Shown here: one piece after another, positions 50,304 through 61,687 of the stretch
Layout: every line of letters starts with the position of its first letter
Numbering within the stretch: position 1 is the stretch's first letter
Origin: Ligustrum vulgare
Lineage: Eukaryota > Streptophyta > Magnoliopsida > Lamiales > Oleaceae
Length of the DNA: 64,000 nt
NCBI GenBank assembly: GCA_963555705.1
Contig: OY743169.1
Location: 51,636,124 to 51,700,123 of the forward strand
Direction of reading: 5' to 3'
The notes under the pieces: generated by a model
Seen by the model: the letters and a program-made list of their open reading frames with translations, nothing else
The model's database searches: none
What the model was told of the DNA's origin: nothing
Translations under genes and position numbers: made by a program

Positions 50304-50668
50304 GACAGCTGTAGTGCCAGAAAGCTTAGTGCCATGGGATGGAATATATTTTGCAAGCCAACCCCAGCCTTTTAGTCTATGTTTTTTTGGTATTTGATAA
50401 ACGGTTCGCTCAGTTTTTAATTTGTTGGACTGGAAAATATTGGTTTCGAACCGGTTTTGCTCGGTTTAATACCAAAATATACTGATTTTTTCCGGTTTAT
50501 TTTCGTAATTTACCGGTTCTGGTAGGTTTAGGTGCATTCGAACGCGCATTGCACATTGGGGCAAGGCGACGTGTCTTAATGACGCATTGCACCTATTCCC
50601 GCCTAATTGGCGCATTATAACACACTTTTGAACAGTGATATATATATAAATATAGATAGATATATAGA

Positions 50669-51460
50669 TGGTACCACAATAGTGTTAAAATGCTTAAAAG
50701 TATCCTATTGATCATTTTCAAACCTTGGAAGCTCCTAACTTCAGAAACTATTTTTGGTGTTGGCTAAACCCGAATTTCTCTTATCTTTCCTTTGTTGGCT
50801 TGTATGCCATCTTCACCAATCATAACGCCTAGAAAAAACAATTTATGTGTATAAAAAGTGCACTTCTTCAAGTTGATAAACAATTTATTTTCTTTCAGGA
50901 CACAAATGACTTATCTTAATTGAATCAATTGATCTTCTTTGGATCTGTTATAAATGAGTATGTTATCGAAATAAACTATAAAAAAACCCAATAAAATGGA
51001 GAAGAACCTGGTTAATTATTCTCATTGAGGTACTCGAGGCGTCCGAGAGTCCGAATGGCATCATCAAACATTCATAAAGTCCGTCTTTGCTCTAAAGGCT
51101 GTCTTCTATTTGTCCTCAAGTCTAATACAAATTTGATGGTAGTCACTGTGGAGGTATATTTTTGAAAAAACCTTTAGAATCTCAAAGAAAATCTAACACA
51201 TCCTCCTACCTTGGAATGGAAAACATGTACTTCACTATTATCTTGTTGATGATGCAACTATCAACACAAATGACACTAATAGAATAGGTATTGCACAGGA
51301 ACTCATACTCTTCTTTGATGAATCTCTTCCTCAATAGCTCCACAATCTGCTCCTCAAAATCTCATTACCCTTAGAATTCATCCGATAATGTGGTAAATTT
51401 GGATGACTAGCCCCAAGTCCCAAATCAACCTAGTGCTGAATATTTCTCAACGGCGATAAT
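50669..51460 (-). pseudogene. Gypsy copy 1 reverse transcriptase
   Basis: Frame-broken RT. Recognisable are LRKGFIKE-like [22 protein letters not shown] (YFDDILIY in active relatives; the second Asp is Asn), KENKLFINLKKCTF, LGVMIGEDGIQ and EVRSFQGL, ending KHFNTIVVP at the Helitron. Loss of the second catalytic Asp and many stops show it is dead. Confidence 0.8.
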
Positions 51461-51594
51461 TTATTGGTAATTCAAAGGCAGCACGAACTTAGACCGGTTA
51501 TGGAAACACTTTGGGGACATCTTTCAGATCCCTATAACTCTGAGTGAGGATATTAGGTAGTATGGAGATATTCTAGACGATATATACGATCGTT

Positions 51595-52310
51595 GTACAT
51601 TCTCACCATCATTCCTCTTCTAATACTATGGTTCCTGTGGATTGAGAAGAATGAGGCTAATCACAGATATATTTGGATGGAGCCAAAGTAGATCATTTCG
51701 AGGGTTTATTGTATGCTCTCATTCCTTCATACTAGACGGCTCCTCAGACTGCATTATTGGAGTGGGGACCTAGTTGTTGCTCTATTATTTGGTATATCAA
51801 TTGCTCCCTCTACCCCTTCACTCCCTATTTTAGTTCTTCGGAGTATTCCATCAGGGGGAGTCTACAAGCTCACCACTGATGAATGCTTAAGGGACAGTGC
51901 TGCTAACGATGGGGGTACTATTAAGGACTATAGAGAACATTGTATCAGGTCATTCTCAACCTTCTATGGGGACTATCTTATCCTTAAGGCTGAGGTGTGA
52001 GCTATTCTTGATAGTATCCTTCTTATTCTCTGACTGAATATTGTAGACATTTGGGTTGAATTTGATTCTATCTTGGCCATCTATTGCATTACTAGAGTTG
52101 TTTGACCTTAGAAAATTCAAAGCTTCCTTCAATAGATCGGAGACATCCTCCATTTTTGTCGGGACACAATCTCTCACATCTACCGTGAGGTTAACCAGGT
52201 AGGCAGCTAACTTACTCGCATCTGAGGATTGAGATCAGTAATGCTATCAGGAATATGGACCACATGATTTACCTCATCGGCTCAGAGCACTTGTACAGAT
52301 TGATATATAT
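51595..52310 (+). pseudogene. LINE 3' end: RNase H-like domain
   Basis: IPLLILWFLWIEKNEANHRY, HTRRLLRLHYWSGDL and FGISIAPSTP are typical of plant LINE ORF2 C-termini, followed by the RNase H domain (GGVYKLTTDECLRD, where active relatives have NTDG; then STFYGDYLILKAE, IWVEFDSILAI in broken frame, ISHIYREVNQVG and ADL-like sequence). Stops occur throughout. It ends near a T/A-rich tract; the 5' part of the LINE is absent, as usual for truncated LINEs. Confidence 0.75.
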
Positions 52311-52486
52311 GGATTGCTCAGCTTTATGGGTTTATAATTTAGTTTATCTCAACTTTTCCTCTAGTGTATGGGGGTTAGTAGTCCTAAGTTATTGCTTTCA
52401 GCACTTTTGTTTTTCATTTGCTTTATTGTCGCTTTCTTGAAGGCCAAGTTTATGTCTCCCTCCTACTCTATACTATTTTTTCTCAT

Positions 52487-52490
<4 letters not shown>

Positions 52491-52548
<58 letters not shown>

Positions 52549-52555
52549 CACACAC
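52491..52555. repeat. (TA)n and (CA)n microsatellite
   Basis: TA run followed by a short CA run. Confidence 0.95.
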
Positions 52556-53227
52556 GGTTGGGGAATTATGACCCCCATCAACCTTTTTGGATGGAGCCTA
52601 AAAACTCATCTAGAATGTGTGTGGATTTCTTTGTTTTTTTTTTTTTAAAAAAAAAAGATACTTAAGGGCTTAGGAGCTGCTGTTGGAGTCAAGAGTTGTG
52701 CAACCGATAAGCCTCCTTCATCATTTTTCACTACGTCATGTTGAATTTAGGGAACCTCTAGTCGATGGACATCTTACTTAACGAGTAATCCAACTAGTTT
52801 TTCTTCCATATGAATTATTATCTTTTTGGTTGTGTTCTTTTTGTATCTTCGTCCGAAGGTACGTTCAATCTCATAGTCAACCAATTAAAGATTTCCACCT
52901 TGTGAATGAAGCATACAACGATCACCTTTTCCACTGATGAAATAAATCAAACAAAAGCTAAAAATAATATAGACTAAAATTAAATAAAAATATACCCCGA
53001 CAACAACAACAACAAAAACTTGTTACACTAAAATCTTGCAAGTGGACAATATAGTAATGAAGTTGACATGAATCTAAGTATCAATCTCACAAGGACTAAG
53101 TATTTAATCAAACTCCATTTAAATCCAACTTAAATAGAATAACTAAATTTTGTGGGGTTTTAAAATTGCTAAGCCAAAACATACAACTAATCTAACTAAT
53201 TAATGAGAAGTGTTTATGAATACTTTA
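52556..53227. other. No gene; LTR-like relic
   Basis: 52985-53170 carries GCAAGTGGACAATATAG and AAGTATCAATCTCACAAGGA, phrases common in plant LTRs. Upstream (52680-52930) the minus strand has short frames (FIWKKN, NVPSDEDTK) that I cannot assign. Confidence 0.35.
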
Positions 53228-54710
53228 CTAGTGTTCCTCTCGTACGATATACAGAAGTTGCTATTAAACAATATCAATTTCGATAATTATTTGTAAAATT
53301 TTAACTCTCATACATAATTAAAACAAATCCAAAATGCATGAAAATAATATTATATTATAATAACTATTAAAATTTAATAATTAAATATAATTAAATCAAA
53401 TTATAATAACTTCTTTGAATAGTAAAAGTCAATTTATATATTTAAGTAATAAAAGACTGATAATTTCAATAATTTTTATGAGATATTGTTAACTTTAAAT
53501 AAAATGCAAATTTAGTAGTTTATTGAATGATATATCATGTTTGATGTAATATTATAGATATAACATTGATTCTATGGAAGTATCAATATAGTTCTCATGA
53601 TTTATGCATTTGCTTCTCGCATTTAAGACCCTGTTCTCTTTGCTGTTTTGAGGTCGTTTTCCGTTTTTATTTTCGAAAATACTAAAAACGCGTTCTCTTT
53701 ATCATTTTCGAAAACGCATTTTGGAAAACAAAAAAAAATTTGTACACAAAACGCAAAACGCCGAAAACCTCGTTTTGGGCATTTTATGTGTATTTCAACA
53801 AAAAAAAATGTTCAAAACGCGGAAAACACGTTCTGGAATTTTTTTTTAATTTGTTTTATTAAGAATTATCCTAACTTGCAACTAAGCTTTAAATAATTTT
53901 TTTTTTTTTAAGTGAGAATTCTTGTTATTATATTTCAAAAAATGTCTTGATAAATGGACTCTGATAGTTTTGAAAGAACTTACATTTTCTGCATTTTAAT
54001 AGAATCAAAGCTTCCTCAAATCCAGAACCTTACCAAACTGTGTTAATATAGACTCTTAGTGCTCACATTAGTGTGTTGCAGGTAACCACGTTTTCAGTGT
54101 ATTGTGAAAGGAAATTTGAGTTTGAGCCAGTAGTATTCTACAAGCAAATTAATTAAAAATAGTTTAAGTAATATTCTGCAAAATTTCAAACAGAACGTGT
54201 ATTCTAGCTTTTTATTTTCAAAAACGGTTTATAGAAATGACAATCCAAACGCGTTTTCAGCAAATTTGAAAAAAAAAATAAAAACAGGAAACATAAAACA
54301 TAAAACATTTTTGAAAATGAAAATACAAAATAAAATACAAATAGAACGCCACCTAAATTTTTTCAATTTTCATTCAAAAATATCAATCACAATAATTATA
54401 AATGTATACTTGATCTTAACCCCCACAAATATTTCTATTTGACCAATGAAATATATTTTTACTTATAAAATTAAGTAGTCAAAATAATAATTATGTAAAT
54501 CTAGCAATTATCATGATATGACAACGGGTAATGTTGGAGTCAAAATTATACCAAAAATCATATATCATATAACCTTTACAACTATTAAAACTAAGAATGA
54601 TTAAAAATACATTATTCATTCTTAATAAATAATGCACAATAAAATAAAAGGTCAAAAATCCATATTTCAAGAGCTTTATAATCATAGCAAAAATGAATTT
54701 TCCAATAATT
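53228..54710 (-). mobile_element. Helitron H6, 3' part, same family as H3
   Basis: The 3' end on the minus strand is ...CGTACGAGAGGAACACTAG at 53228, between A and T. The following sequence aligns with H3 (shared phrases GTCAATTTATATATTTAA, TTTTTATGAG(A/T)TATTGTTAAC, CAATTATCATGATAT, AAGAATGATTAAAAATA). The 5' end could not be located. A Harbinger-type element interrupts it. Confidence 0.65.
53624..54356. mobile_element. Harbinger-type non-autonomous element, TAA duplication
   Basis: Element 53627-54353 (727 bp) starts GACCCTGTTCTCTTTG and in reverse from the right GGTGGCGTTCTATTTG; TAA on both sides. H3 keeps the empty site (TATATTTAACATTTTTTTTACC near 42630). Repeated AAAACGC / GCGTTTT motifs lie inside both ends. 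Confidence 0.8.
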
Positions 54711-54711
54711 T

Positions 54712-55195
54712 ACAAATATAAAAAACAATAAAATTTATATAGAAAATTTAACCAAACAACTCTTCGCATTCCACAATATAGAAAACATGTAATTTCTCCA
54801 AAAATAAAAATAATTTTATAATCTCAACATTAACTACGCATATTTAAATACGACATTAATCTACACAAATTGAAAATAAGAATTAAATTGATACGAAATC
54901 AACTATTTAATTTTAATTACACTAAATAATATACTTAAATTGAAATATTATTTGTATTCAAAAAAATATTAATAATATAATAGATAAATATATTTCCAAG
55001 AGAACGATAGTTTACAAATATAAAAAAAAATAAATATATATAGAAAGTTTAACCGAAAAATTCTTCTTTTTCCATAATATAGAAAACATATAATTTCTCA
55101 AAAAAAAAAAAAAAAAAATTTATAATCTCAATATTATCTACAAGGATTTTTCTAAGGCATTAATTTATACGAATTCAAATGGAAATTGCATTAAT
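54712..55195. repeat. Tandem duplication, ~305-bp spacing
   Basis: 54712-54895 and 55017-55195 share ATATAGAAA(A/G)TTTAACC, CA(C/T)AATATAGAAAACAT, TAATTTCTC and TTATAATCTCAA(C/T)ATTA. AT-rich, no coding content. Confidence 0.7.
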
Positions 55196-55419
55196 CAACA
55201 CATATTTAAATGCAACATTGTTATAAACTTGAAAGAAAAAGAGAGAAAAGTAGAGACACCAATAAACTTGTATATTTTATTATGAATTAGAGCCCCATAT
55301 ATATAGGGAAAGAAAGGGATATACAAAGTAATTATAACCAGGGTTACAGGTGTACAATTGTCATTCACTAACACAAGATAATATTTACAACACTCTCTCC
55401 TGAATGACATATTACAAAA

Positions 55420-56035
55420 TTTCTACCTCGTTAAAACCTTATTTGATAAAAATCTAACGGAACAAAAATATCAAATGAAGGAAAAAGAGTACAGTTATTC
55501 TTGGAGTATTAAGACGAATGCTGCCTCGTTAAAACCTATCCAAGAGAACCCAATGAAACAAAACATTGGCTAAGGAAAAAGAGTACAGCTACTCCCCTTA
55601 GTGTTGATCACTGTAAATCATTGAGTCGATGCATCCCAATCTTGTAAACTGATTTCTTAAAATTAGATATTGGAAATACTTTTGTAGATAAATCAGCTAT
55701 ATTGTCACGCGAGTGAATTTGTTGAAAACTCTAGAGTATTTTGATATTGCCTCGTTAAAACCTTGTCAGAAAAACTCAGTGGGAAAAAAACTGAACGAAG
55801 GAAAAAGAGTACAACTACTCCCCCCTGATTCAATCTTATTAAATCATCCATATAGTTACTCCCCCTGATTCAATCTCTGTTGAATCATCCATATCTTGAT
55901 ATCTTCAGGAGTCTCGTATAGGATAGTATATTAATAGACATTGATAACAGGTACCTCATTGAAACCTTGCCAGGAAAATCTTGTGGGGACAAAACCTCGG
56001 TTAGGGAAAAAAAGAGTGTACCACATGTTAGCTCC
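55420..56035. repeat. Four copies of a CTCGTTAAAACC...AAAAAGAGTACA unit
   Basis: Units start near 55427, 55524, 55746 and 55952. Each runs CCTC(G/A)TT(A/G)AAACCT, then a short spacer with GAAAA or GAACCC, AC(A)AAAC, AAGGAAAAAGAGTA(C), and TACTCCCC. It is confined to the LTR element interior. Confidence 0.75.
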
Positions 56036-56418
56036 CCCTCATAGGAACATTACAATTATTTGGATAATGCATATAATTATTTCAACTGATAATCGATGTA
56101 ACATCAAATATGTTCACCAAGCATATATAAATGGTGCATATCTCGTATTATTTGTTCTTCGAATATAAATTCAATTATTCATTTGAACTTGAAGAACTAT
56201 AAAATATTTCCAAGCATTTGAATAAAATATTTCCAATCATTTGAATATGCTGCATCGAGCCGTGTTCTACAATCAATATTCATCAATGCATTTAATGCAG
56301 TTCTCAAATCTGGAATTGACTTATTCACTTCAATGAACAATTAACTTATTCACTTCAGGTGAATAATTAATCATGAATTTGTATCTTGAAAATCAACTGC
56401 CTGAATATTCTTCTACAT

Positions 56419-56474
56419 CATAATAATCTTCTGGATTTATTAATAATCCAGAAATAATCCAGAAGATTATTATG
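56419..56474. repeat. Near-perfect inverted repeat
   Basis: CATAATAATCTTCTGGATTTATT faces its reverse complement with one extra base; arms of about 22 bases and a very short loop. Confidence 0.85.
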
Positions 56475-56790
56475 CTCTTCAGGAGCAATTAATATTTTTT
56501 ACAAATATTATTATAATAAAAATTGTGTTACTTCAGGAGCAACCATAAATTATTCTTCTAGAATAATTATAGTTCTAAAATTTCGATTATTAAAGAATAA
56601 TAAATCAATATTTTTCTAGAGTATTGAAAATTATAATTTATGTTTTTCGGGAGCAAATAATATTCTTCTAGAATATTATAATATTATGTTACTTCAGGAG
56701 CAATAACAAATTATTTATGATAGTTATATTAATATTCTTTTGGAATATTAATTATACAGCTGCGCTACTTCATGAGCAACAACGTAATGA
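56470..56790. repeat. Five spaced copies of CTTCAGGAGCAA
   Basis: CTTCAGGAGCAA, once as TTTCGGGAGCAA and once as CTTCATGAGCAA, recurs every 60-100 bases between 56476 and 56785, separated by TTCT(T)CTAGAATATTA-like palindromes. Confidence 0.75.
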
Positions 56791-57360
56791 ATTATTAATT
56801 TAAATGTAAAAATAAATTCAACAACAACCATAATATATAAATTAAACACATATAAATATGTTATAAGCATGTAAATAATCAATTCGACATATATGGATTC
56901 TGACAAAATTTGCACAAATTGAAATTGAAATTGAATTGAATTCAAAGGTTGACTTTGAAACTTCAATTGAATTCGTTGGATTCAAGAGAATTGAATTTTG
57001 AAATTCCATTTTTTCGTAGACGTGCACTGATTCTGTGATAAAAATTAGTATTCGAAAATTTATATTAAAAAATTTATATGCCACCAAATTAATTTTTGAG
57101 CACATGATAGATGATTATGCATAAAAAAATTACCTTCTAGCTAATATTTTTGAGAGAATCGTGCTGATAACGTTTTATAAACTAGAAAGAAAAAGAGAGA
57201 CTAGTAGAGACAGAGACACTAATAAACTTGTGTATTTTATTATGAATCAGAGCCTCATATATATAGGGGAAGAAAGGATATACAAAATAATTATAACTAG
57301 GGTTATAGGAGTAGAATTGTCATTCACTAATTAATAAAACATAATATTTACAACAAACAT

Positions 57361-59165
57361 TTAATTATACACGAATTTTTATTTATTTTTATTTTATTTT
57401 CAGAAATGACAAGTGCATATGGGCGAGAAACTGTTTGTGTATTTTGGTGATGAGCATTAAGACATCCAATCCAATCCTTCTATATTCACTTATATTAATA
57501 TATATTCAATTATTTGATAAAACTTATATTAATATAAAGATAAGTATTCCTATTTTATTTAATAATAGCTCTCTAGTAGAATTGAACATGACATCACATA
57601 TGGCACTCCTACATCTCTGTGGATGTGATCATGCAAATCATAGATGTATATCTTTATCTGCATTCAAAATTTACATTGATTGTTACTACGTGGAATGATT
57701 CCTATTCGTTTCTCGAATGTTAATAGAAATCACAAGATAATCCAACTAGTGGTGAAGTAATTGAAAGACATTAAACCCCTAACAATCATTCAAAAAATAT
57801 ACCGAACTAGTGACTTTTTTGGTAGCAAATCACCACCACAACCTCAGTGGATTTTTCAGGCTTAAAAAAGGGAGGGGGGGTTTAGTATTTGCCTACCATG
57901 AAACATATGGATCGAGTAAGAATACATGAAAGAGAGACATAAACCTAACCTCCAAAAATTAACACATGTAATGAAAGCAGTAAATAAGGAGGTACTACAT
58001 CCCCATAAAGAAAATAACACAAGTAAATTAAGGACCTCTAAAATTAGGAAGACTGTGGCTTCTGATCTAAACAGAGAATGCATTCATCGAGGAAGGTCAA
58101 TACCCTTGGTAGCAGAATTGGTCCCTTTCTTCAGAGCCAAGAGAAGTCTTGGGATATATGTGGGAAACCATGTCTCTATAGAATGAGAGGTGATATTTGA
58201 TATGTCTGAGAATGATCTAGATAGACCATAGTCCTACTCCATTAGTGATCCAATAAATATCAGAGGAGAAATATGCCTTTATCCACAGGTTAGATAGTCC
58301 AAATTGTCGAGTGACAAGTATTTTTTATGCGCTTATTCAAGCTTATTCCAAATTGACGAGTGACAGTATTTTTTATGCGCTTATTCAAGCTTCGATTATT
58401 ATTTATTTATCATTGTATTGTACTGATATATAATTAATTTAGGTTATTGTATGTTTGATTTCGGTAAAACTTGAATTGGACAAGTCTGGTTGAAATTGGA
58501 TTGTAACTATACAAGACAGCGAAATTACATACCAAAATAATCCAGTTGTTGTAAAGATAAGGGCTTACCATGCAAATAAAGTGGACCCTAAATGTTATAA
58601 ATGTGATTTTAAACTTATATATACCATAGAAAGATATATTATTTAAGTGTGTTTCTACTCAATTGTGTGTTTATTTTGTTTGTTTTAGGTAAAGCTTGAA
58701 CTTGGAGGGATTGGTTCTATGAAAGAGAAAAATAACTAAAATCATAAAAAAAAAAAAGTGTAGCGGGACTAAGTTGTAAATTTTTCAAATGATGAATGAC
58801 ATGCGATGCAATTATGGGTGGACCTAATTTAACTAAAAGTTGTAATTTAGGGACTAATTTGAAGCATAAGAAAAGTTCGAGGACTTGTAGTGCAATTAAA
58901 GGAGACCAGACTGCAATTCAGGCATTATTAAAATAAGGAAACTGATTTGATCGCCTAACCTTCTACCATATGATCGCATGGTAGTCCAAGACAACAAATT
59001 TTTAAATTTCAATTTTATTGAAAGTCTTATTTGGCCTTCTATTGGGACTCAATTTCTACACATTTTGGGACTTCTTCTACTCCTATAAATACATGACATT
59101 TCTATACAATTGAAGGAGAGATCAACAACGATCAAGAGAGATTATAGAGACAAGTTATGTCATTA
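57361..59165. other. No gene recognised; possible LTR remnant on the right
   Basis: 57926-58186 is open but matches nothing I know. 58690-59165 has LTR-like phrases (GGGACTAAGTTGTAA, CCTATAAATACATGAC as a TATA-like box, GAGAGATCAACAACGATC). Confidence 0.35.
58299..58395. repeat. 49-bp tandem duplication
   Basis: CCAAATTG(T/A)CGAGTGACA and TTTTTTATGCGCTTATTCAA occur twice in direct succession (58299-58347 and 58348-58395), differing in two or three bases; evidently recent. Confidence 0.9.
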
Positions 59166-59253
59166 TCTATACTACTTTTAAAAGTCCGTTAAACAGAGAA
59201 TTTTTTTTTGTCTATATTACCCTCGAATCTTTTTAATAATTTCATATTCAGCC

Positions 59254-59435
59254 TTAGCCTCCGTTCGGGTACCTATTTAAATGGGTGTTTAAACTACAAT
59301 TTAAATTACATAATTTTTCAAACCACTTTTTAATCATACACATTTTCTCCCTCCAATTTTTAACAATACATTTTACCTTGAAAACAACAAAAAATCTTTT
59401 CTCTCCTCTTTAACGAGCCGCCGAACACACCCTTA
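59254..59435. mobile_element. Tourist/Harbinger-like MITE with TTA duplication
   Basis: Element 59257-59432, ends GCCTCCGTTCGG and, in reverse, GGGTGTGTTCGG; TTA on both sides. The uninterrupted sequence is at about 60250-60265. Interior has the TTTTTAATCATACA and CCAATTTTTAACAATACATTTTA phrases. Confidence 0.75.
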
Positions 59436-59517
59436 GTTTTAATTGATGTACATTATTTAATATTTTATTTCTTTTTATTTTTATATTTGCAATAAAAATA
59501 TTTTTCATGCATTTACA

Positions 59518-60016
59518 TAGGGATGTCAAACGGGTCGAGCGGGTTGTCTCGACCTATTAGCCTCGAGAATGGTTCGACCCACGAGCCAGAGCGACGATGG
59601 CTAGTGTGGGAGACGAGCCAAGCCGGCCCAAGTTCAGCCCATGAGCCGAAAGGGTCGGCTTGTGGCTCGTTTATTTTTCCTTTTTTCTTTATATTCTAAC
59701 TTTCTAATACTAAAAAAGTCTCAAGATCTTGAACGGGCTTCTCACAAGCCTGAATGGCCGGCTTGCGATCTCACGAGCCTAAACAGGCCAACTCGTGATT
59801 CGGCCCATTCTAACTTGTGAGAAACAGGCTAGACGAGCCTGAAATCGCTAGCCGGCCCATTTCACGATTTGTTGGGCTTATCCATGAATCAGCCCATGAA
59901 CTTCATAAGCCGGTCTCGAACTGTCCAACACTCAGATTTTCTTTCCTAACCAAGTCCAAGTCCCTTTTTCACGAGCCAAGCCAAACTCACGAACTATCCG
60001 ACCCGTTTGCCATCTA
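59518..60016. mobile_element. Ac/Ds-like hAT MITE, GC-richer interior
   Basis: Starts TAGGGATGTCAAACGGGTCG and in reverse from the right TAGATGGCAAACGGGTCG, close to the TAGGGATGAAA end of Ac/Ds. Flanks CATTTACA and CATGTTAA may be a decayed 8-bp duplication. The uninterrupted sequence is at about 60340-60360. The interior repeats ACGAGCC / GGCTCGT / CGGCCCA. Confidence 0.7.
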
Positions 60017-60490
60017 CATGTTAAATCTAAACTCTTCACTTCCTCACTAAAATTCTTTCAAATAAAACAAGTAACTCTTATATAATTTATAGTTTCTAAT
60101 ACGTCCTTCAATAATACACAAAAAGAAAAAATGTGTACTTCTTGAATTCAAATTTTTACATGCACACAATAATTAAAAAAAAAAAACTTCTAAAAGGCCT
60201 TAAAGAGAGAATTTTATTATTATTTTTCCTTCAAACCTTTTAATAATATCATATTTATCGTTAATTTTAATTAATGTAAAATTTTTTCAAGATTTTATTT
60301 AATTTTATAATCGTATTGTCGGTAAAAAAATATTTTTTTATATATTTACAATCTAAACTCTTCACTTTCTCACTAAATTTTTTTTAAATAAAACTAATAA
60401 CTCAGAAAATTTAAAGTTCATAAACATTCTTCAACAAATAAAAAAGAAATGTGTATTCCTTGAATTAATTTTTTAACTTGTATACAAAAA

Positions 60491-61259
60491 AAATAGAAAA
60501 TCATTTTCACATTCTGCATTAAACATTTTATTCTTTATTAGCCATATTCAAATTTTAAGTTTTTTTATCGAATATTAATTTCACTGTGTTTATATTCTTA
60601 CCACACCTATAAAAATAGAGTCATGTGAAGATTCACTTATTTGTTCAGAAAGTCACTTATTGAAGTATGATGCGTGTAAATTTGTTTTTCTAAAATAGTA
60701 ATTATATGAATAATTAATCAAGTTTTGTTTTCTATTCAATTTAAATTCTTATTGTATTACGTTGAGATTTCGAAGTGTAAATTTCTTGAGAAGATAATTT
60801 GTTTATGTTTTATGTTGGTTCATATGTATATATTTTTATCTCGTATTCGAATTTTAAAGTGAAATTTTAGTTTTTACAGTTTATAAAAATGTCAAGAGGT
60901 ATGCACAACCATAAGTTAATATTCTGTAAATATATTTTGTATTTTGTTCACCTCGACTCCTTTTACTATATTTTTGAACCCATTTTATTATCATGCGTTT
61001 ATAATGTCAAACGACGAAAAGAAATCACGAGAGGATGTTGTTATTGTTTTTGTTTCATCAAATCGATGAACACATCTTATTAGGTTATAGCAAAATTTGA
61101 AATGATTGTTTGTGGTGGTTCTATCAATTTAAAGAAATTTGTGTGCTACTTTGGGATTCACAGCACTATGAATTAATTTGTTGAGCCAGAAATTTGAATG
61201 CACTGATTTCAAAACACTTTCTTGATCAAATATTATTCGAATTAAATATGTGATGTAAA
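60491..61259. other. AT-rich stretch, nothing recognised
   Basis: Short frames only; no terminal repeats or motifs found. Confidence 0.5.
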
Positions 61260-61687
61260 ACAGAAGCAAGGAATTCAAGCAAAAACCTTAAAATAAATAT
61301 AAAACTTGGAATCCACCAAGAAGATATAGAGAAATCTCAAGAATTTTTATTAATCAATGATTTATAGGGCCATAAAACAAAGAAATATATTCTAAATCAA
61401 ATAGGAAAACCATAAAACCTATTCTAGATTAACCAAATAAAACAAAGAAATATATTCTATCTCATTTAGGAAAACATAAAACCTATTCTATATCAAATAA
61501 AATAAAAAGAATTCAAGATAAACTAAATGACAGAAATAGCACTAAAATATTAAAAGACCATTTTTGCTGTTTGAACAATCTCGAATGCTCGAAATCCATT
61601 GTATGTTATAGCAAAGTAGTGAGTTTCACTTGTCTCATCGAGCTACCTAAAATAGACATATTATGGGCCCGTAATGAAGGTCGAATG

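Larger units (their letters stand above)
43303..50637. mobile_element. hAT-like element, non-autonomous, hosting a copia
   Basis: Ends CAATGTTCTAAAATGCG and, in reverse, CACTGTTCAAAAGTG; flanked by ATATATAT on both sides (an 8-bp duplication is expected for hAT but cannot be told apart from the AT microsatellite). Subterminal GCG/ATGCG-rich sequence lies at both ends (43317-43405, 50540-50620). Without the copia it is about 1.3 kb. Its interior has no recognised gene; 43479-43810 is open but without known motifs. Confidence 0.7.
41721..50668 (-). mobile_element. Helitron H3 inside gypsy copy 1
   Basis: On the minus strand it starts TCTATATATCTATCTATA (50668) and ends CTCGTGCATCGCACGAG then TGAAAATATTAG (41721). 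Host bases A and T flank it. The gypsy frame reads across the joint: KHFNTIVVP before the insertion, FIEYLKKLK after it. Without the nested hAT-like element it is about 1.6 kb, AT-rich and without genes. The last four bases are TTAG instead of CTAG. Confidence 0.88.
37700..51460 (-). mobile_element. Ty3/gypsy copy 1 (same family as 61260-63886), heavily interrupted
   Basis: On the minus strand: RT at 51460-50669, then after a Helitron insertion RNase H at 41720-41320, integrase 41296-40930, integrase tail to about 40570, then 3' sequence interrupted at 40419-37919 by element C. The tail ([18 protein letters not shown] and YPNYNSGSSSLEVEG) matches copy 2. Gag, the protease and the 5' LTR are not visible on the right side, where a LINE relic begins. 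Confidence 0.8.
55214..57360 (-). mobile_element. Short non-autonomous LTR retrotransposon with TSD
   Basis: LTRs 55219-55392 (174 bp) and 57171-57355 (185 bp) share GAAAGAAAAAGAGAGA, AATAAACTTGT(A/G)TATTTTAT and TTTACAACA. AACAT flanks it on both sides (55214-55218, 57356-57360). Next to the right LTR the minus strand reads TTATCAGCACGAT, a primer-site-like sequence; next to the left LTR it reads AGGAGAGAG, a polypurine tract; hence minus orientation. The interior (1.8 kb) has no reading frame but two kinds of internal repeat. Confidence 0.88.
59166..60490 (+). mobile_element. Helitron H4 5' end and internal duplication
   Basis: TCTATACTACTTTTAAAAGT at 59166, preceded by A, is a typical Helitron 5' end. 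A ~300-bp stretch (59195-59256, 59433-59517, 60017-60180) recurs at 60186-60490 (ATCTAAACTCTTCACTT, CTCACTAAA, AATGTGTA(C/T)T(T/C)CTTGAATT). The first copy holds two insertions that the second lacks. No hairpin/CTAG end was found downstream, so the right limit is unknown. Confidence 0.55.

Noticed and set aside
57926..58186. 86-residue open frame
   Set aside because: No start context, motif or homologue recognised; its composition is that of surrounding non-coding sequence.
53228..59166. Pairing the Helitron 3' end at 53228 with the 5' end at 59166 as one element
   Set aside because: They are on opposite strands, so they belong to different elements.
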